Shown here piece by piece: positions 1 through 7,474 of a DNA stretch of 47,510 nt. Each line of letters opens with the position of its first letter. Position 1 is the first letter of the stretch. The notes below the pieces were generated by a model. The model was not told where the DNA came from. It saw only the letters and a list, made by a program, of their open reading frames with translations, and did not search any database. This stretch comes from Geobacteraceae bacterium (GTDB lineage: Bacteria; Desulfobacterota; Desulfuromonadia; Geobacterales; Pseudopelobacteraceae), in NCBI GenBank assembly GCA_021286935.1, contig JAJTBI010000015.1, positions 1 to 47,510 on the forward strand, written 5' to 3'. The translations under genes and the position numbers were made by a program.

Positions 1-38
1 TGGGTCTTTGAATCATCTATCAACAGGATGATTTTCAC
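1..38 (-). CDS. Response regulator receiver, N-terminus only (cut by window edge)
   Basis: Twelve codons are visible on the minus strand, reading VKIILLIDDSKT from a GTG at 38. The beta-1 strand followed by the acidic DD pair is how CheY-like receiver domains begin. An AGGAG ribosome site sits 6 bases upstream, overlapping the end of cheW, and only 3 bases separate the cheW stop from this start, so it is the next gene of the chemosensory operon. The rest lies outside the window, so whether it is a lone receiver or is fused to an output domain such as CheB cannot be told. Confidence 0.65.
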   Translation of the reverse strand, partial: MKIILLIDDSKT

Positions 39-41
39 CTG

Positions 42-533
42 TTACTCCTGTGATCCGCCGGTTTGCAATGCAGCCATCTCCTGTTCAGAAAAGACCTTGT
101 CAATATCCAGAATCATCACAAAATGTTCTTCATGCTTGCCCATGCCTTTGATGAATTCAGTGTTGAGCCGGGTGCCGATATGGGGTGCCGGCTCAATCTG
201 TTCCGGCTCCATTTCAACTACCTCCTGCACTGAATCGGCCAAGGCCCCCAGGACGGTGGTGTCACCGTCCAGGGTTACTTCAACCACAATAATACAGGTG
301 TTGATAGTTTGATCCGTGGCAGACATGCCAAACTTAAGCCGCATGTCAATCACCGGTACCACACTGCCCCGCAGATTGATTACTCCCCGCATGAATTCCG
401 GGGTCTGCGGCACCTTGGTGATGCTGGTGTATTCAAGTATTTCCCTGACCTTGGCCACATCAAGGGCAAAGATCTCATCTGCCAGCTTGAAGGTCAGGTA
501 CTGGACAGTTTCAGTTATTCCGGCAACAGTCAT
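42..533 (-). CDS. cheW: Chemotaxis coupling protein CheW
   Basis: This 163-residue protein has the normal length of CheW, the scaffold that links chemoreceptors to the kinase CheA at the cytoplasmic face of the membrane. The fold signatures are visible: YLTFKLADEIFALDV near residue 12, then the REILEYTSITKVP stretch and the conserved GVINLRGSVVPVIDMR segment near residues 50-66. The ATG at 533 is preceded by a GGGGGCG ribosome site. It lies 9 bases after the MCP stop and directly before a partial receiver gene, so it belongs to the same minus-strand operon. A CheW-like domain also ends CheA, so this is the separate adaptor. Confidence 0.95.
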   Translation of the reverse strand: MTVAGITETVQYLTFKLADEIFALDVAKVREILEYTSITKVPQTPEFMRGVINLRGSVVPVIDMRLKFGMSATDQTINTCIIVVEVTLDGDTTVLGALADSVQEVVEMEPEQIEPAPHIGTRLNTEFIKGMGKHEEHFVMILDIDKVFSEQEMAALQTGGSQE

Positions 534-542
534 GATCGCCCC

Positions 543-3278
543 CTAGAATTTTTCAAATTCGTCATCCAAGTGGTCTTTGCCCTTGCCGCCCAGGTCGATA
601 TGTACGCCACCGCTCTTTGCTTGTTTTGGCGGAGCTGCATGGGCTACCTGGGGACGGCTTGCCGGAGCAGCATGATGTGCTGCCGGGCGGTGGGGCAGGG
701 CACGCTGGGTGCCGTGACTGTCAATACTGAAGAAGGCGATGGTGCTCTTCAGCTGCTCTGCCTGCCCAGCCAGTTCTTCGGTGGTGGAGGCCATCTCTTC
801 AGCTGCAGAGGCGTTCTGCTGGATAACCTGATCAAGCTGTTGGATGGCGCGGTTGATCTGATCAGCCCCGGCATCCTGCTCTTTACTTGAGGCAGAGATC
901 TCCTGCACCAGTTCTGCCGTGCGCTGGATATCCGGCAGGATGGCAGTCAGCATCTGACCGGCTGCTTCAGCCACCTGCACACTGCGGCCTGAAAGTTCAC
1001 TGATCTCACCGGCTGCGGTCTGGCTGCGCTCGGCCAGCTTACGGACTTCAGAGGCAACCACGGCAAAGCCTTTGCCATGCTCACCGGCTCGGGCTGCCTC
1101 AATGGCGGCGTTCAGGGCCAGCAGGTTGGTCTGGCGGGCAATTTCTTCAATGATACTGATCTTGGTGGCGATCTCTTTCATGGCAGCGACCGTTTCCTGT
1201 ACGGCCTTGCCGCCTTCCCGGGCGTCAGTTGCCGATTTGTTGGAGATCTTTTCAGTCTGGCTGGCGTTGTCGGCATTCTGCTTGATGCTGGAGGACATCT
1301 CTTCCATGCTGGATGAGATCTCTTCTGCGCTGGCAGCCTGCTCGGTTGCACCCTGTGACAGGGTCTGGGCAGTGGCAGAAAGCTGCTGACCACCGGTGGC
1401 AACGCCATCGGCTGCTGCCTGAACTTCCCGTACAATCTCCTTCAGCTTGTCCACCATGTTGGCCAGGGAGTCCATCAGGTCGTCCTGGTCAGAACGTTTC
1501 TTCAGCTCAACCATCAGGTTGCCCTGAGCCACCTGCTTGGCATTGGCGGTAATGGAGTTAAGTGCCTCAATATTCTGCTTGATGGCACTGTTGATCTGTT
1601 CAAAATTCTGGGCAATGGCCTGGGTATCTTCATCACTTGAACCCACAACCGTGTTAACAGCCAGATCGCCGATTGCCATCTTCTCAAGGTTTTTAAGCAG
1701 CTTGCCAACCTCAGTATCCTGGAATTTGGCCTGCTTGTCAGCCACACGGGCAGCCTTCTTGACCGCGGTCTGGTCAGTAACCACCTCAAAGGCGGCAATG
1801 ATGTTACCGTTGTCATCCTTGATCGGTACGCCGGTGTAGTCAATATCCAGGTTAAGTGAGCCGGGGTGGGCATCGGTGGAGCTGTTGGCGGTCTGGCCGC
1901 CGGTCATGGCCCGCTGGCAGGCACACTTGTCGGTCTTGCAATCTGAGGTGCGGAAGTGGTCATAACACTTGGTGCCGGTAACCTGCTGCTGGTTCCTGCC
2001 GCCAACCTCAGCCCCCAGTTTGTTCATGTACAGTACGTTAAAGTCGCGATCAATCAGCATGGCCGGGGCCGGCATCACATCCAGCAGGCTGACCAGGCGG
2101 GCAATGGTGTTGTTAACGCCATCCACGATCTTGCGGAAGTCACCCTGGTGCTGGCTGGCATCGGCACGGATGTTTACCCGGCCTTCCATGGCAGCCTTGG
2201 CCAGCATGTTGGCATCAGCTACCAGGGCATTAACGGCATCAATACAGCCGTTCAGGTTATTCTTGATCTCGTTGAAGTCGCCACTGTAGTTATCAGTGAT
2301 ACGGGGTGGGATATCACCCTTGCTGATCCGGTCAACATATTCGGCTGCCACATTCAAGGGGCCGATCACGGCATCCAGGGTTTCGTTGACGCCGGTCACA
2401 ATCTTCTGGAAGTCGCCCTGATGCCTGGTTGCATCGGCACGAGTGGCCAGTTTGCCTGCGATAGCTGCGTCTGAAAGCATGTTTGCGTCTTTGATCAGGG
2501 CCTGAATTGCTTCTGCCATCTTATTCATGGCTGCCTGCAGAATACCGGTTTCGTCATGAGAACTGGTGTCCAGATGGACATCCGTATTGCCGGCCGCAAT
2601 CTTGTTGGCTGCATCAACACAGGCATTAATCGGAGTCACAATGGATTTGGTGATAAACCAGCCCATGAAGCTACCGATTAGCAACGCTGCAATCCCCATC
2701 ACAAGTATGAGTGTTTTCGTAGTCTTGCCAAGTTGAGCGGCCAATACACCTTCGTGATCAACAGATTTTTCCTGGTGTTCACTCAGTTCATTAACAGCCT
2801 TAAAATAGGCGTTTTGTAGATTGCGAAACTTACCAAATGTTAAGGCAGTTGCTTCTTTTTTCTTACCGGCATCTATGAGTGCAAGAAGGTTTTTTTGTTC
2901 ATCACGATAGGCTACACGGGCGTCTTTGACTGCCTTAAATAATTTTACTCCTGTTTCACTGCGAACTGTTTTTTCCAATTCATCCATTGATTTGGTTATT
3001 TTTTCTGCCGCATCTGTGATTCTCTTATGTTCTTTTTCTAGGGTACTACTATCGTCGCTAAGCAGCATATTTCTGATTGCGCGCGCAACTTCGTTGATAT
3101 CATCGGTGATGTTTCCCAGTACTTTTACCTTGTGAAATTTATCTTTAATTAAATCATCTATGTCGTTATTAAGCGAGTTTACATTGATGAAGGCAACTAC
3201 TGAGGTAATTATCAATAGGATAAGTATTGATGCAAAGCCGACTGCCAACCGTTTCCCAATTTTCATGTTTTTTAGCAT
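543..3278 (-). CDS. Methyl-accepting chemotaxis protein with 4HB sensor, poly-HAMP, PAS and C-terminal pentapeptide
   Basis: Transmembrane chemoreceptor of 911 residues. TM1 is about residues 10-30 and TM2 about 190-210, bracketing a helical periplasmic sensor of four-helix-bundle type. Several HAMP-like units follow (repeated [12 protein letters not shown] and HQGDFxKIVxGVN elements, about 215-390), then a PAS domain near 395-510 containing a Cys-rich insert (KCYDHF...CKTDKCACQ), then the signalling domain with the hairpin tip [20 protein letters not shown] near residue 720. The last five residues, EFEKF, fit the aromatic-x-x-aromatic pentapeptide that tethers CheR or CheB, and follow a flexible Pro/Ala/Gly-rich linker. 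GGAGG precedes the ATG. The first ~200 codons are visibly more AT-rich than the rest. The ligand is unknown. Confidence 0.95.
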   Translation of the reverse strand: MLKNMKIGKRLAVGFASILILLIITSVVAFINVNSLNNDIDDLIKDKFHKVKVLGNITDDINEVARAIRNMLLSDDSSTLEKEHKRITDAAEKITKSMDELEKTVRSETGVKLFKAVKDARVAYRDEQKNLLALIDAGKKKEATALTFGKFRNLQNAYFKAVNELSEHQEKSVDHEGVLAAQLGKTTKTLILVMGIAALLIGSFMGWFITKSIVTPINACVDAANKIAAGNTDVHLDTSSHDETGILQAAMNKMAEAIQALIKDANMLSDAAIAGKLATRADATRHQGDFQKIVTGVNETLDAVIGPLNVAAEYVDRISKGDIPPRITDNYSGDFNEIKNNLNGCIDAVNALVADANMLAKAAMEGRVNIRADASQHQGDFRKIVDGVNNTIARLVSLLDVMPAPAMLIDRDFNVLYMNKLGAEVGGRNQQQVTGTKCYDHFRTSDCKTDKCACQRAMTGGQTANSSTDAHPGSLNLDIDYTGVPIKDDNGNIIAAFEVVTDQTAVKKAARVADKQAKFQDTEVGKLLKNLEKMAIGDLAVNTVVGSSDEDTQAIAQNFEQINSAIKQNIEALNSITANAKQVAQGNLMVELKKRSDQDDLMDSLANMVDKLKEIVREVQAAADGVATGGQQLSATAQTLSQGATEQAASAEEISSSMEEMSSSIKQNADNASQTEKISNKSATDAREGGKAVQETVAAMKEIATKISIIEEIARQTNLLALNAAIEAARAGEHGKGFAVVASEVRKLAERSQTAAGEISELSGRSVQVAEAAGQMLTAILPDIQRTAELVQEISASSKEQDAGADQINRAIQQLDQVIQQNASAAEEMASTTEELAGQAEQLKSTIAFFSIDSHGTQRALPHRPAAHHAAPASRPQVAHAAPPKQAKSGGVHIDLGGKGKDHLDDEFEKF

Positions 3279-3307
3279 AATCTGTACCTCCTTCTTGTGT
3301 GTGCAAC

Positions 3308-3904
3308 TTAAATAACTTCACTCTGTCTCACGTTCTGAAGCGTATGCAAAATAATGCTGCGTACATTGTGGTTCAACGGTTCGTCATGTCCGGGGTAGAC
3401 CTGCTCAATCTCCAGCTGGGACAGTTTCACCAACGTCTGGACATAGTCCTGCGTGTATTTACCGCCAGTGGTGCGGATTCTGAGTTGGGTGTCACCTGAA
3501 AAGAGCAGTTTCTGCGACTGGCAATAAAAGGCCACTGAATCTGATGAGTGTCCGGGGGTATGCAGCACATCCAGATACTCATCGCCAGCCCGCAGGACCT
3601 GTCCATCTTTCAGCAGGCAGTCAACGCCGGGGCCGGGGACCCAGCCGTACACCTTGGCACCGTACTTCTGTTTTAAAAGATCTGCCGAAGCTGCATGGTC
3701 AAAATGATTATGAGTTAATAGTACCTGCTCAACCGGTACCTTGCCGCAGCCGGTGTAAATCTTTTCAATCTCTGCCAGAACATAGTCATCTGTCCCCGGA
3801 TCAATCAGGGTGTTGACATCAGTAAGCTGATTCCATTCCCCCAACAGCAGGTAGGAACGGCAGGTGTAATTGTTGGGGTTTCTGGCCAGCTGGATTACCC
3901 GCAT
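3308..3904 (-). CDS. Metallo-beta-lactamase-fold protein inside the chemosensory operon
   Basis: This 198-residue soluble protein has the MBL metal-site motif THNHFDH (HxHxDH) near residue 65, a second His in [10 protein letters not shown], the Asp of FSGDTQL and the final His of YPGHDEPL. This is the complete ligand set of a glyoxalase-II-like di-metal hydrolase. The third motif position is His rather than the Glu typical of flavodiiron-type diiron proteins, so a zinc hydrolase is the default reading. It lies between cheR and the MCP with short gaps (17 and 29 bases), so it is probably cotranscribed with them. MBL proteins are not standard chemotaxis components; the substrate or sensory role is unknown. 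Confidence 0.85.
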   Translation of the reverse strand: MRVIQLARNPNNYTCRSYLLLGEWNQLTDVNTLIDPGTDDYVLAEIEKIYTGCGKVPVEQVLLTHNHFDHAASADLLKQKYGAKVYGWVPGPGVDCLLKDGQVLRAGDEYLDVLHTPGHSSDSVAFYCQSQKLLFSGDTQLRIRTTGGKYTQDYVQTLVKLSQLEIEQVYPGHDEPLNHNVRSIILHTLQNVRQSEVI

Positions 3905-3921
3905 AGTGCTTCCTGCATCTG

Positions 3922-4530
3922 CTACCCCACCTTCCTGAATAGTTGTGCATCAGGGGCCACCTGTTCAAACAGGTGGCTGATTTCGTGGGGGATCTTCTGG
4001 GTATTTTCCGTGGCAAAGTAACCGCCGGGTGCCAAAGAACGATGGTACATCTTTAAAACCTCAATCCGCTGTTCATAGGAAAAATGCAGCAGTACATTTT
4101 TGCAGACGATCAGGCTGTAGTCTGAACCTACCGGCTGCAGTTGCAGCAGGTCGTTGTACTTGAAAAAGACCCGATTACGGATGCGATCAATGACCTTGTG
4201 ATAACCGGGTTTGCCCGCTACTTCTTCAAAATATTTGCGAAAGATCTCTGCCGGAATCCGCTGTAACTCTTCGGTTTTGTATTCTGCTGCGGTGACAATA
4301 TCGCCAAAGTTGTTTTCGCTGTCATAGTCAGTGGCATCCAGATAGAGGGTGTTGAAGCCCATATCCCCCATCCGCTCTGCAAACAGGATGGCCAGGGTGT
4401 ACGGCTCCTGCCCCAGGGCGCAACCTGCATCCCATACTTTGATCCGCAGGCGGCCTAAAGCCAGCTTCAGGGTGTGTTCAACTGCATATTCAAGGACCGG
4501 TAAATCTCTGAAAAAGAAGGTAAAGGCCAT
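3922..4530 (-). CDS. CheR-like methyltransferase lacking the N-terminal domain
   Basis: CheR uses S-adenosylmethionine to methylate receptor glutamates. This 202-residue protein starts directly at FTFFFRDLPVLEYA, the point where the catalytic domain of a full CheR (about 270-290 residues) begins. The all-helical N-domain is therefore absent. The SAM-binding loop WDAGCALGQEPYTLA (about residues 33-47) and the region matching the beta-subdomain (TEELQRIPAEIFRKYFEE... to VFFKYNDLLQL), which binds receptor pentapeptides, are present, as is CKNVLLHFS. The start is not in doubt: its ATG shares a base with the TAA of cheA (TAATG), implying coupled translation. The activity of a form without the N-domain is uncertain. 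Confidence 0.85.
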   Translation of the reverse strand: MAFTFFFRDLPVLEYAVEHTLKLALGRLRIKVWDAGCALGQEPYTLAILFAERMGDMGFNTLYLDATDYDSENNFGDIVTAAEYKTEELQRIPAEIFRKYFEEVAGKPGYHKVIDRIRNRVFFKYNDLLQLQPVGSDYSLIVCKNVLLHFSYEQRIEVLKMYHRSLAPGGYFATENTQKIPHEISHLFEQVAPDAQLFRKVG

Positions 4531-6662
4531 TAGCCGAACTGCTCCTGTTCCATCATGGCCACGGACTGCACCAGCAGGCCCGGATCGAGGATCAGTGCCA
4601 CCGTGCCATCCCCCAGGATGGTTGCGCCGGAGATTCCGCGCACATCACGGTAGAGCTTGCCTAGAGTCTTGATCACGGTCTGGTGCTCTCCCACCACATC
4701 ATCCACCACAAAGCCGATCCGTTTGCCATTCACCGACAGGATGACGATCTGCTCAATATCAGGCTGATTGGCCGTGATCTCAAATTCATCCCGCAGGTTG
4801 ATGTAGGGGGTCAGTTCGCCCCGCACATGGGCCAGGTGACGGCCATGGGTGGCCTGCACATCGTCGCGGGTCAGTTCAATACATTCTTCCACCATGGAAA
4901 GCGGTAGCACAAAGTAGCTCTGGTCGATCCTGACCAACAGGGTTTCAATAATGGCCAGGGTCAGGGGAATCCGCAGGGTGATGATTGATCCCTTGCCCTG
5001 TTCGCTGGCAATATCAATGGTGCCCCGTAAGGCCTCAATCGCCTTTTTGACCACATCCATGCCGACACCGCGTCCTGAAACGCTGGTAACCTTCTGGGCG
5101 GTGGAGAAGCCGGGGGCAAAGATCAGGTTGTAAATCTCTTTGTCGGTCAGCTCGGCACTGGCAGTGATCAGACCCCGCTCAATCGCCTTGGCCCTGATCC
5201 GCTCTTTGTCCAGTCCGGCACCGTCATCACGAATGGTAACCAGTACGCTGTCGCCGGAGTGTTCAGCAGCCAGATGCACAACACCCTTGGACGGCTTACC
5301 GGCTGCCTTGCGTACCTCTGGCATCTCTACGCCGTGGTCGATGCTGTTGCGGATCAGGTGTACCAGCGGGTCGTTCAGCTTTTCAATCACGGTCTTGTCC
5401 AGTTCCGTATCCGCACCGGTGGTTTCCAGATCAATCTCTTTGCCCAGCTCTGCCGAGAGATCGCGAACCAGTCGTTTGAACTTGCTGAAGGTGGAGCCGA
5501 TCGGCAACATCCGCATGTTAAGGGTGGTGTCCCGCAGTTCAGAGATCAGCCGTTCCACTTCTTCCGCCACAGCACTGATTTCATTGTCATGGCGATTGCC
5601 GGCGATCTGGGTCAGGTGGGCCTGTACCGTAACCAGTTCTCCCACCAGGTTGACCAGATGATCAAGCCGTTCAGCCGGAACCCGAATTGAGAGGGCCGCT
5701 TCGGCAGCAGCCGGTGCAGCCGTAGTCCGTTCCTGGCGGGCCTGTTTTACCTGCTGTTGCTCCAGAAGGGCCGATTGTACCTTTGAGGCAGGTACCAACC
5801 CCTGTTCCACCAGGATTTCGCCAAACCGCTTCTGCATGGAGAGTATTTTCTGCATCTCCACCGGTGAGAGATCACCCCGTTCAACCAGGATATCTCCCAG
5901 TTTTTTGTAGCTGGCATCAGCATCAGGAGCCGTGCCGTCGTCAATCAGGTCAATCTTCAGGTCACAGTCATCTTCTACAAAGATGAAGACATCCTTGATG
6001 GCCTCTGTACCACGGGTCGTGGTAAGCACGATATCCCAGTAAAAATAACAGTGTTCCGGGGTGAGCTGGTCAAGGGAAGGGATGGCGTCCAGGTGGGCCA
6101 TAACTTCACAGGCACCAAGGTCGCGTAGTTCGTTTAGCAGGCTGACCGGGTTGGTGCCGCTTAACATGATTTCCGGCAGTGGTTTAAAGCGGATGCGGTA
6201 GGTACGGCTGGCATCTGCTTCCGATGATTGTACAGCAGGAGTCGCTACGGCAGGTTCCGCCTTTAACTTGGTCACGTGGGGTAATAGCTGTTGCAGGCCA
6301 TCAATAATCCGCTGGCCATTGGTCTCATCAGCCGGAGGGCCGCCTGCCGAAGCTTCCAGCATGGTGGTTATCTGGTCCCGGGCTTGAAGGGTAAGATCAA
6401 GCAGGCAACGGGTGACCTGCATTTTACCGTTTCTGACCTGATCAAAGACCGTCTCAACCTCATGGGTGAAACGGGCAATGTCGTCAAAGCCGAACATGGC
6501 GCCGGAGCCTTTAATGGTGTGCATGGCGCGGAAGACCCGGTTGATCAGATCATTGTCCTGGGGATTGTCCTCCAGTTCAAGCAGGGAGGTCTCCAGTTCG
6601 GCCAGCAGTTCGCCTGCTTCTTCACGGTAAGTGGCTATATGTTGTTCCTGAGGGCTGGACAT
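4530..6662 (-). CDS. cheA: Chemotaxis histidine kinase CheA
   Basis: This is a 710-residue kinase that phosphorylates CheY in response to receptor state. The order is: Hpt/P1 with phospho-acceptor His48 in AMHTIKGSG; a P2-like alpha/beta domain around 170-255; two consecutive short repeats GDILVERGDLS and GEILVEQGLVP near 275-310; the dimerisation helices; the ATPase with N box HLIRNSIDHG and G boxes DDGAGLD and GRGVGMD; and a C-terminal CheW-like domain ending MMEQEQFG. I chose the ATG at 6662, since GGAGG stands 4 bases before it. An upstream in-frame ATG at 6713 has no such site and would add residues derived from a repeat-like intergenic sequence. It is coupled to cheR downstream. Confidence 0.95.
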   Translation of the reverse strand: MSSPQEQHIATYREEAGELLAELETSLLELEDNPQDNDLINRVFRAMHTIKGSGAMFGFDDIARFTHEVETVFDQVRNGKMQVTRCLLDLTLQARDQITTMLEASAGGPPADETNGQRIIDGLQQLLPHVTKLKAEPAVATPAVQSSEADASRTYRIRFKPLPEIMLSGTNPVSLLNELRDLGACEVMAHLDAIPSLDQLTPEHCYFYWDIVLTTTRGTEAIKDVFIFVEDDCDLKIDLIDDGTAPDADASYKKLGDILVERGDLSPVEMQKILSMQKRFGEILVEQGLVPASKVQSALLEQQQVKQARQERTTAAPAAAEAALSIRVPAERLDHLVNLVGELVTVQAHLTQIAGNRHDNEISAVAEEVERLISELRDTTLNMRMLPIGSTFSKFKRLVRDLSAELGKEIDLETTGADTELDKTVIEKLNDPLVHLIRNSIDHGVEMPEVRKAAGKPSKGVVHLAAEHSGDSVLVTIRDDGAGLDKERIRAKAIERGLITASAELTDKEIYNLIFAPGFSTAQKVTSVSGRGVGMDVVKKAIEALRGTIDIASEQGKGSIITLRIPLTLAIIETLLVRIDQSYFVLPLSMVEECIELTRDDVQATHGRHLAHVRGELTPYINLRDEFEITANQPDIEQIVILSVNGKRIGFVVDDVVGEHQTVIKTLGKLYRDVRGISGATILGDGTVALILDPGLLVQSVAMMEQEQFG

Positions 6663-6713
6663 GGAACCTCCGAAACGGTCTTTTTCTGCCCTGGCTTCTT
6701 CATGCTTCGTCAT

Positions 6714-6807
6714 GCCTTGTGCGACGTACTGTAGTAGTACGTCTCCGCGTCATGCGTTGCCTGTTAAACCCAGAGCTGGAAAATCCTCGTTTCCAGATCT
6801 TTAATGG
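6714..6807. repeat. Structured cheY-cheA intergenic segment, candidate interspersed repeat
   Basis: This 94-base gap holds two inverted repeats. GACGTACT at 6723-6730 pairs with AGTACGTC at 6736-6743 across GTAGT. CTGGAAA at 6776-6782 pairs with TTTCCAG at 6790-6796 across ATCCTCG. Between them lies CGTCATGCGTTGCC, which partly echoes TCGTCATGCCTTG at about 6708-6720, so the unit may extend into the region before the true cheA start. It looks like a mobile intergenic repeat or mRNA-processing element rather than a promoter. There is no T-tract, so it is not a classical terminator. Whether it recurs in the genome cannot be seen here. Confidence 0.45.
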
Positions 6808-7173
6808 TTAACCCAATACCTTTTTCACAACAGCGATCAGTTGTTCTGGTTTGAACGGCTTGACGATCCACCCGGTGGCTCCGGCTGCCTTGCCTTCTGA
6901 CTTGCGGGATTCCTGAGATTCGGTAGTCAGCATCACAATCGGTATAAATTTGTTCAGGGCGCCGCCGCGAACCCCCTTGATCAGGCCGATACCATCCAGG
7001 TTGGGCATGTTCAGGTCGGTGATCAGCATATCCACCTTCTGGGTGCCCAGTTTGGTTAAGGCATCCTTGCCATCCACTGCCTCAACCACGTCATACCCGG
7101 CCTGCTTGAGGGTAAAGCTTACCATTTGCCGTACACTTGCTGAATCATCAGCGGTCATAATCAGTTTTGCCAT
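6808..7173 (-). CDS. cheY: CheY-type single-domain response regulator
   Basis: A stand-alone receiver of 121 residues. The acidic pair D9/D10 follows MAKLIMTAD, the phospho-acceptor is D53 in MLITDLNMPNLDG, the switch Thr lies in VMLTTES, and the conserved Lys is in WIVKPFKPEQ. There is no output domain, so it acts by protein contact, as CheY does on the flagellar switch or another motor. A GGAGG precedes the ATG at 7173. It follows the STAS gene by 1 base and precedes cheA, and is the most likely direct target of this CheA. Confidence 0.93.
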   Translation of the reverse strand: MAKLIMTADDSASVRQMVSFTLKQAGYDVVEAVDGKDALTKLGTQKVDMLITDLNMPNLDGIGLIKGVRGGALNKFIPIVMLTTESQESRKSEGKAAGATGWIVKPFKPEQLIAVVKKVLG

Positions 7174-7174
7174 G

Positions 7175-7459
7175 TCAGTTTATTCCTCCACACCAGATAC
7201 AGGGTAAATCGGCGTTGTGCTTACAGGTGGTCTGCCGCTGCAGCCCAACGGTGTCGATAGCTTTTCTTACGTCAGGGGCCATGCAGCCAGCCAAGTTGAA
7301 ATGTTTCTTTGCATCAAGTGCAGTACGGCAGGCAGAACAGATCAGCTGCATACCCGCAAGGTCGATCTCGTTAATGGCAGAGAGGTTAAGCTGGATAGAG
7401 GTAACCGGACTGCTCTGTTCAAGCAGCAGGCTGTGCAGGGCAGGGGCGGTATCAGACAT
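7175..7459 (-). CDS. STAS-domain protein
   Basis: A small protein of 94 residues resembling STAS-domain (anti-sigma-factor-antagonist-like) proteins found in chemosensory operons. The central strand-helix reads LNLSAINEIDLAGMQLICSA. The position normally carrying the phosphorylatable Ser/Thr in the D-[ST]-[AS]-G motif is Leu (DLAG), so regulation by Ser phosphorylation looks unlikely. The tail is cysteine-rich (CKHNADLPCIWCGG), which is not usual for the family. It sits between the MCP-like gene (15-base gap) and cheY (1 base). A partner is not evident. Confidence 0.75.
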   Translation of the reverse strand: MSDTAPALHSLLLEQSSPVTSIQLNLSAINEIDLAGMQLICSACRTALDAKKHFNLAGCMAPDVRKAIDTVGLQRQTTCKHNADLPCIWCGGIN

Positions 7460-7474
7460 GTCGTCTCTCCGGTC

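Noticed and set aside
309..890. 193-codon plus-strand open frame over cheW and the MCP gene
   Set aside because: Lies antisense to two clear genes, has no ribosome site or family signature, and arises from their codon pattern.
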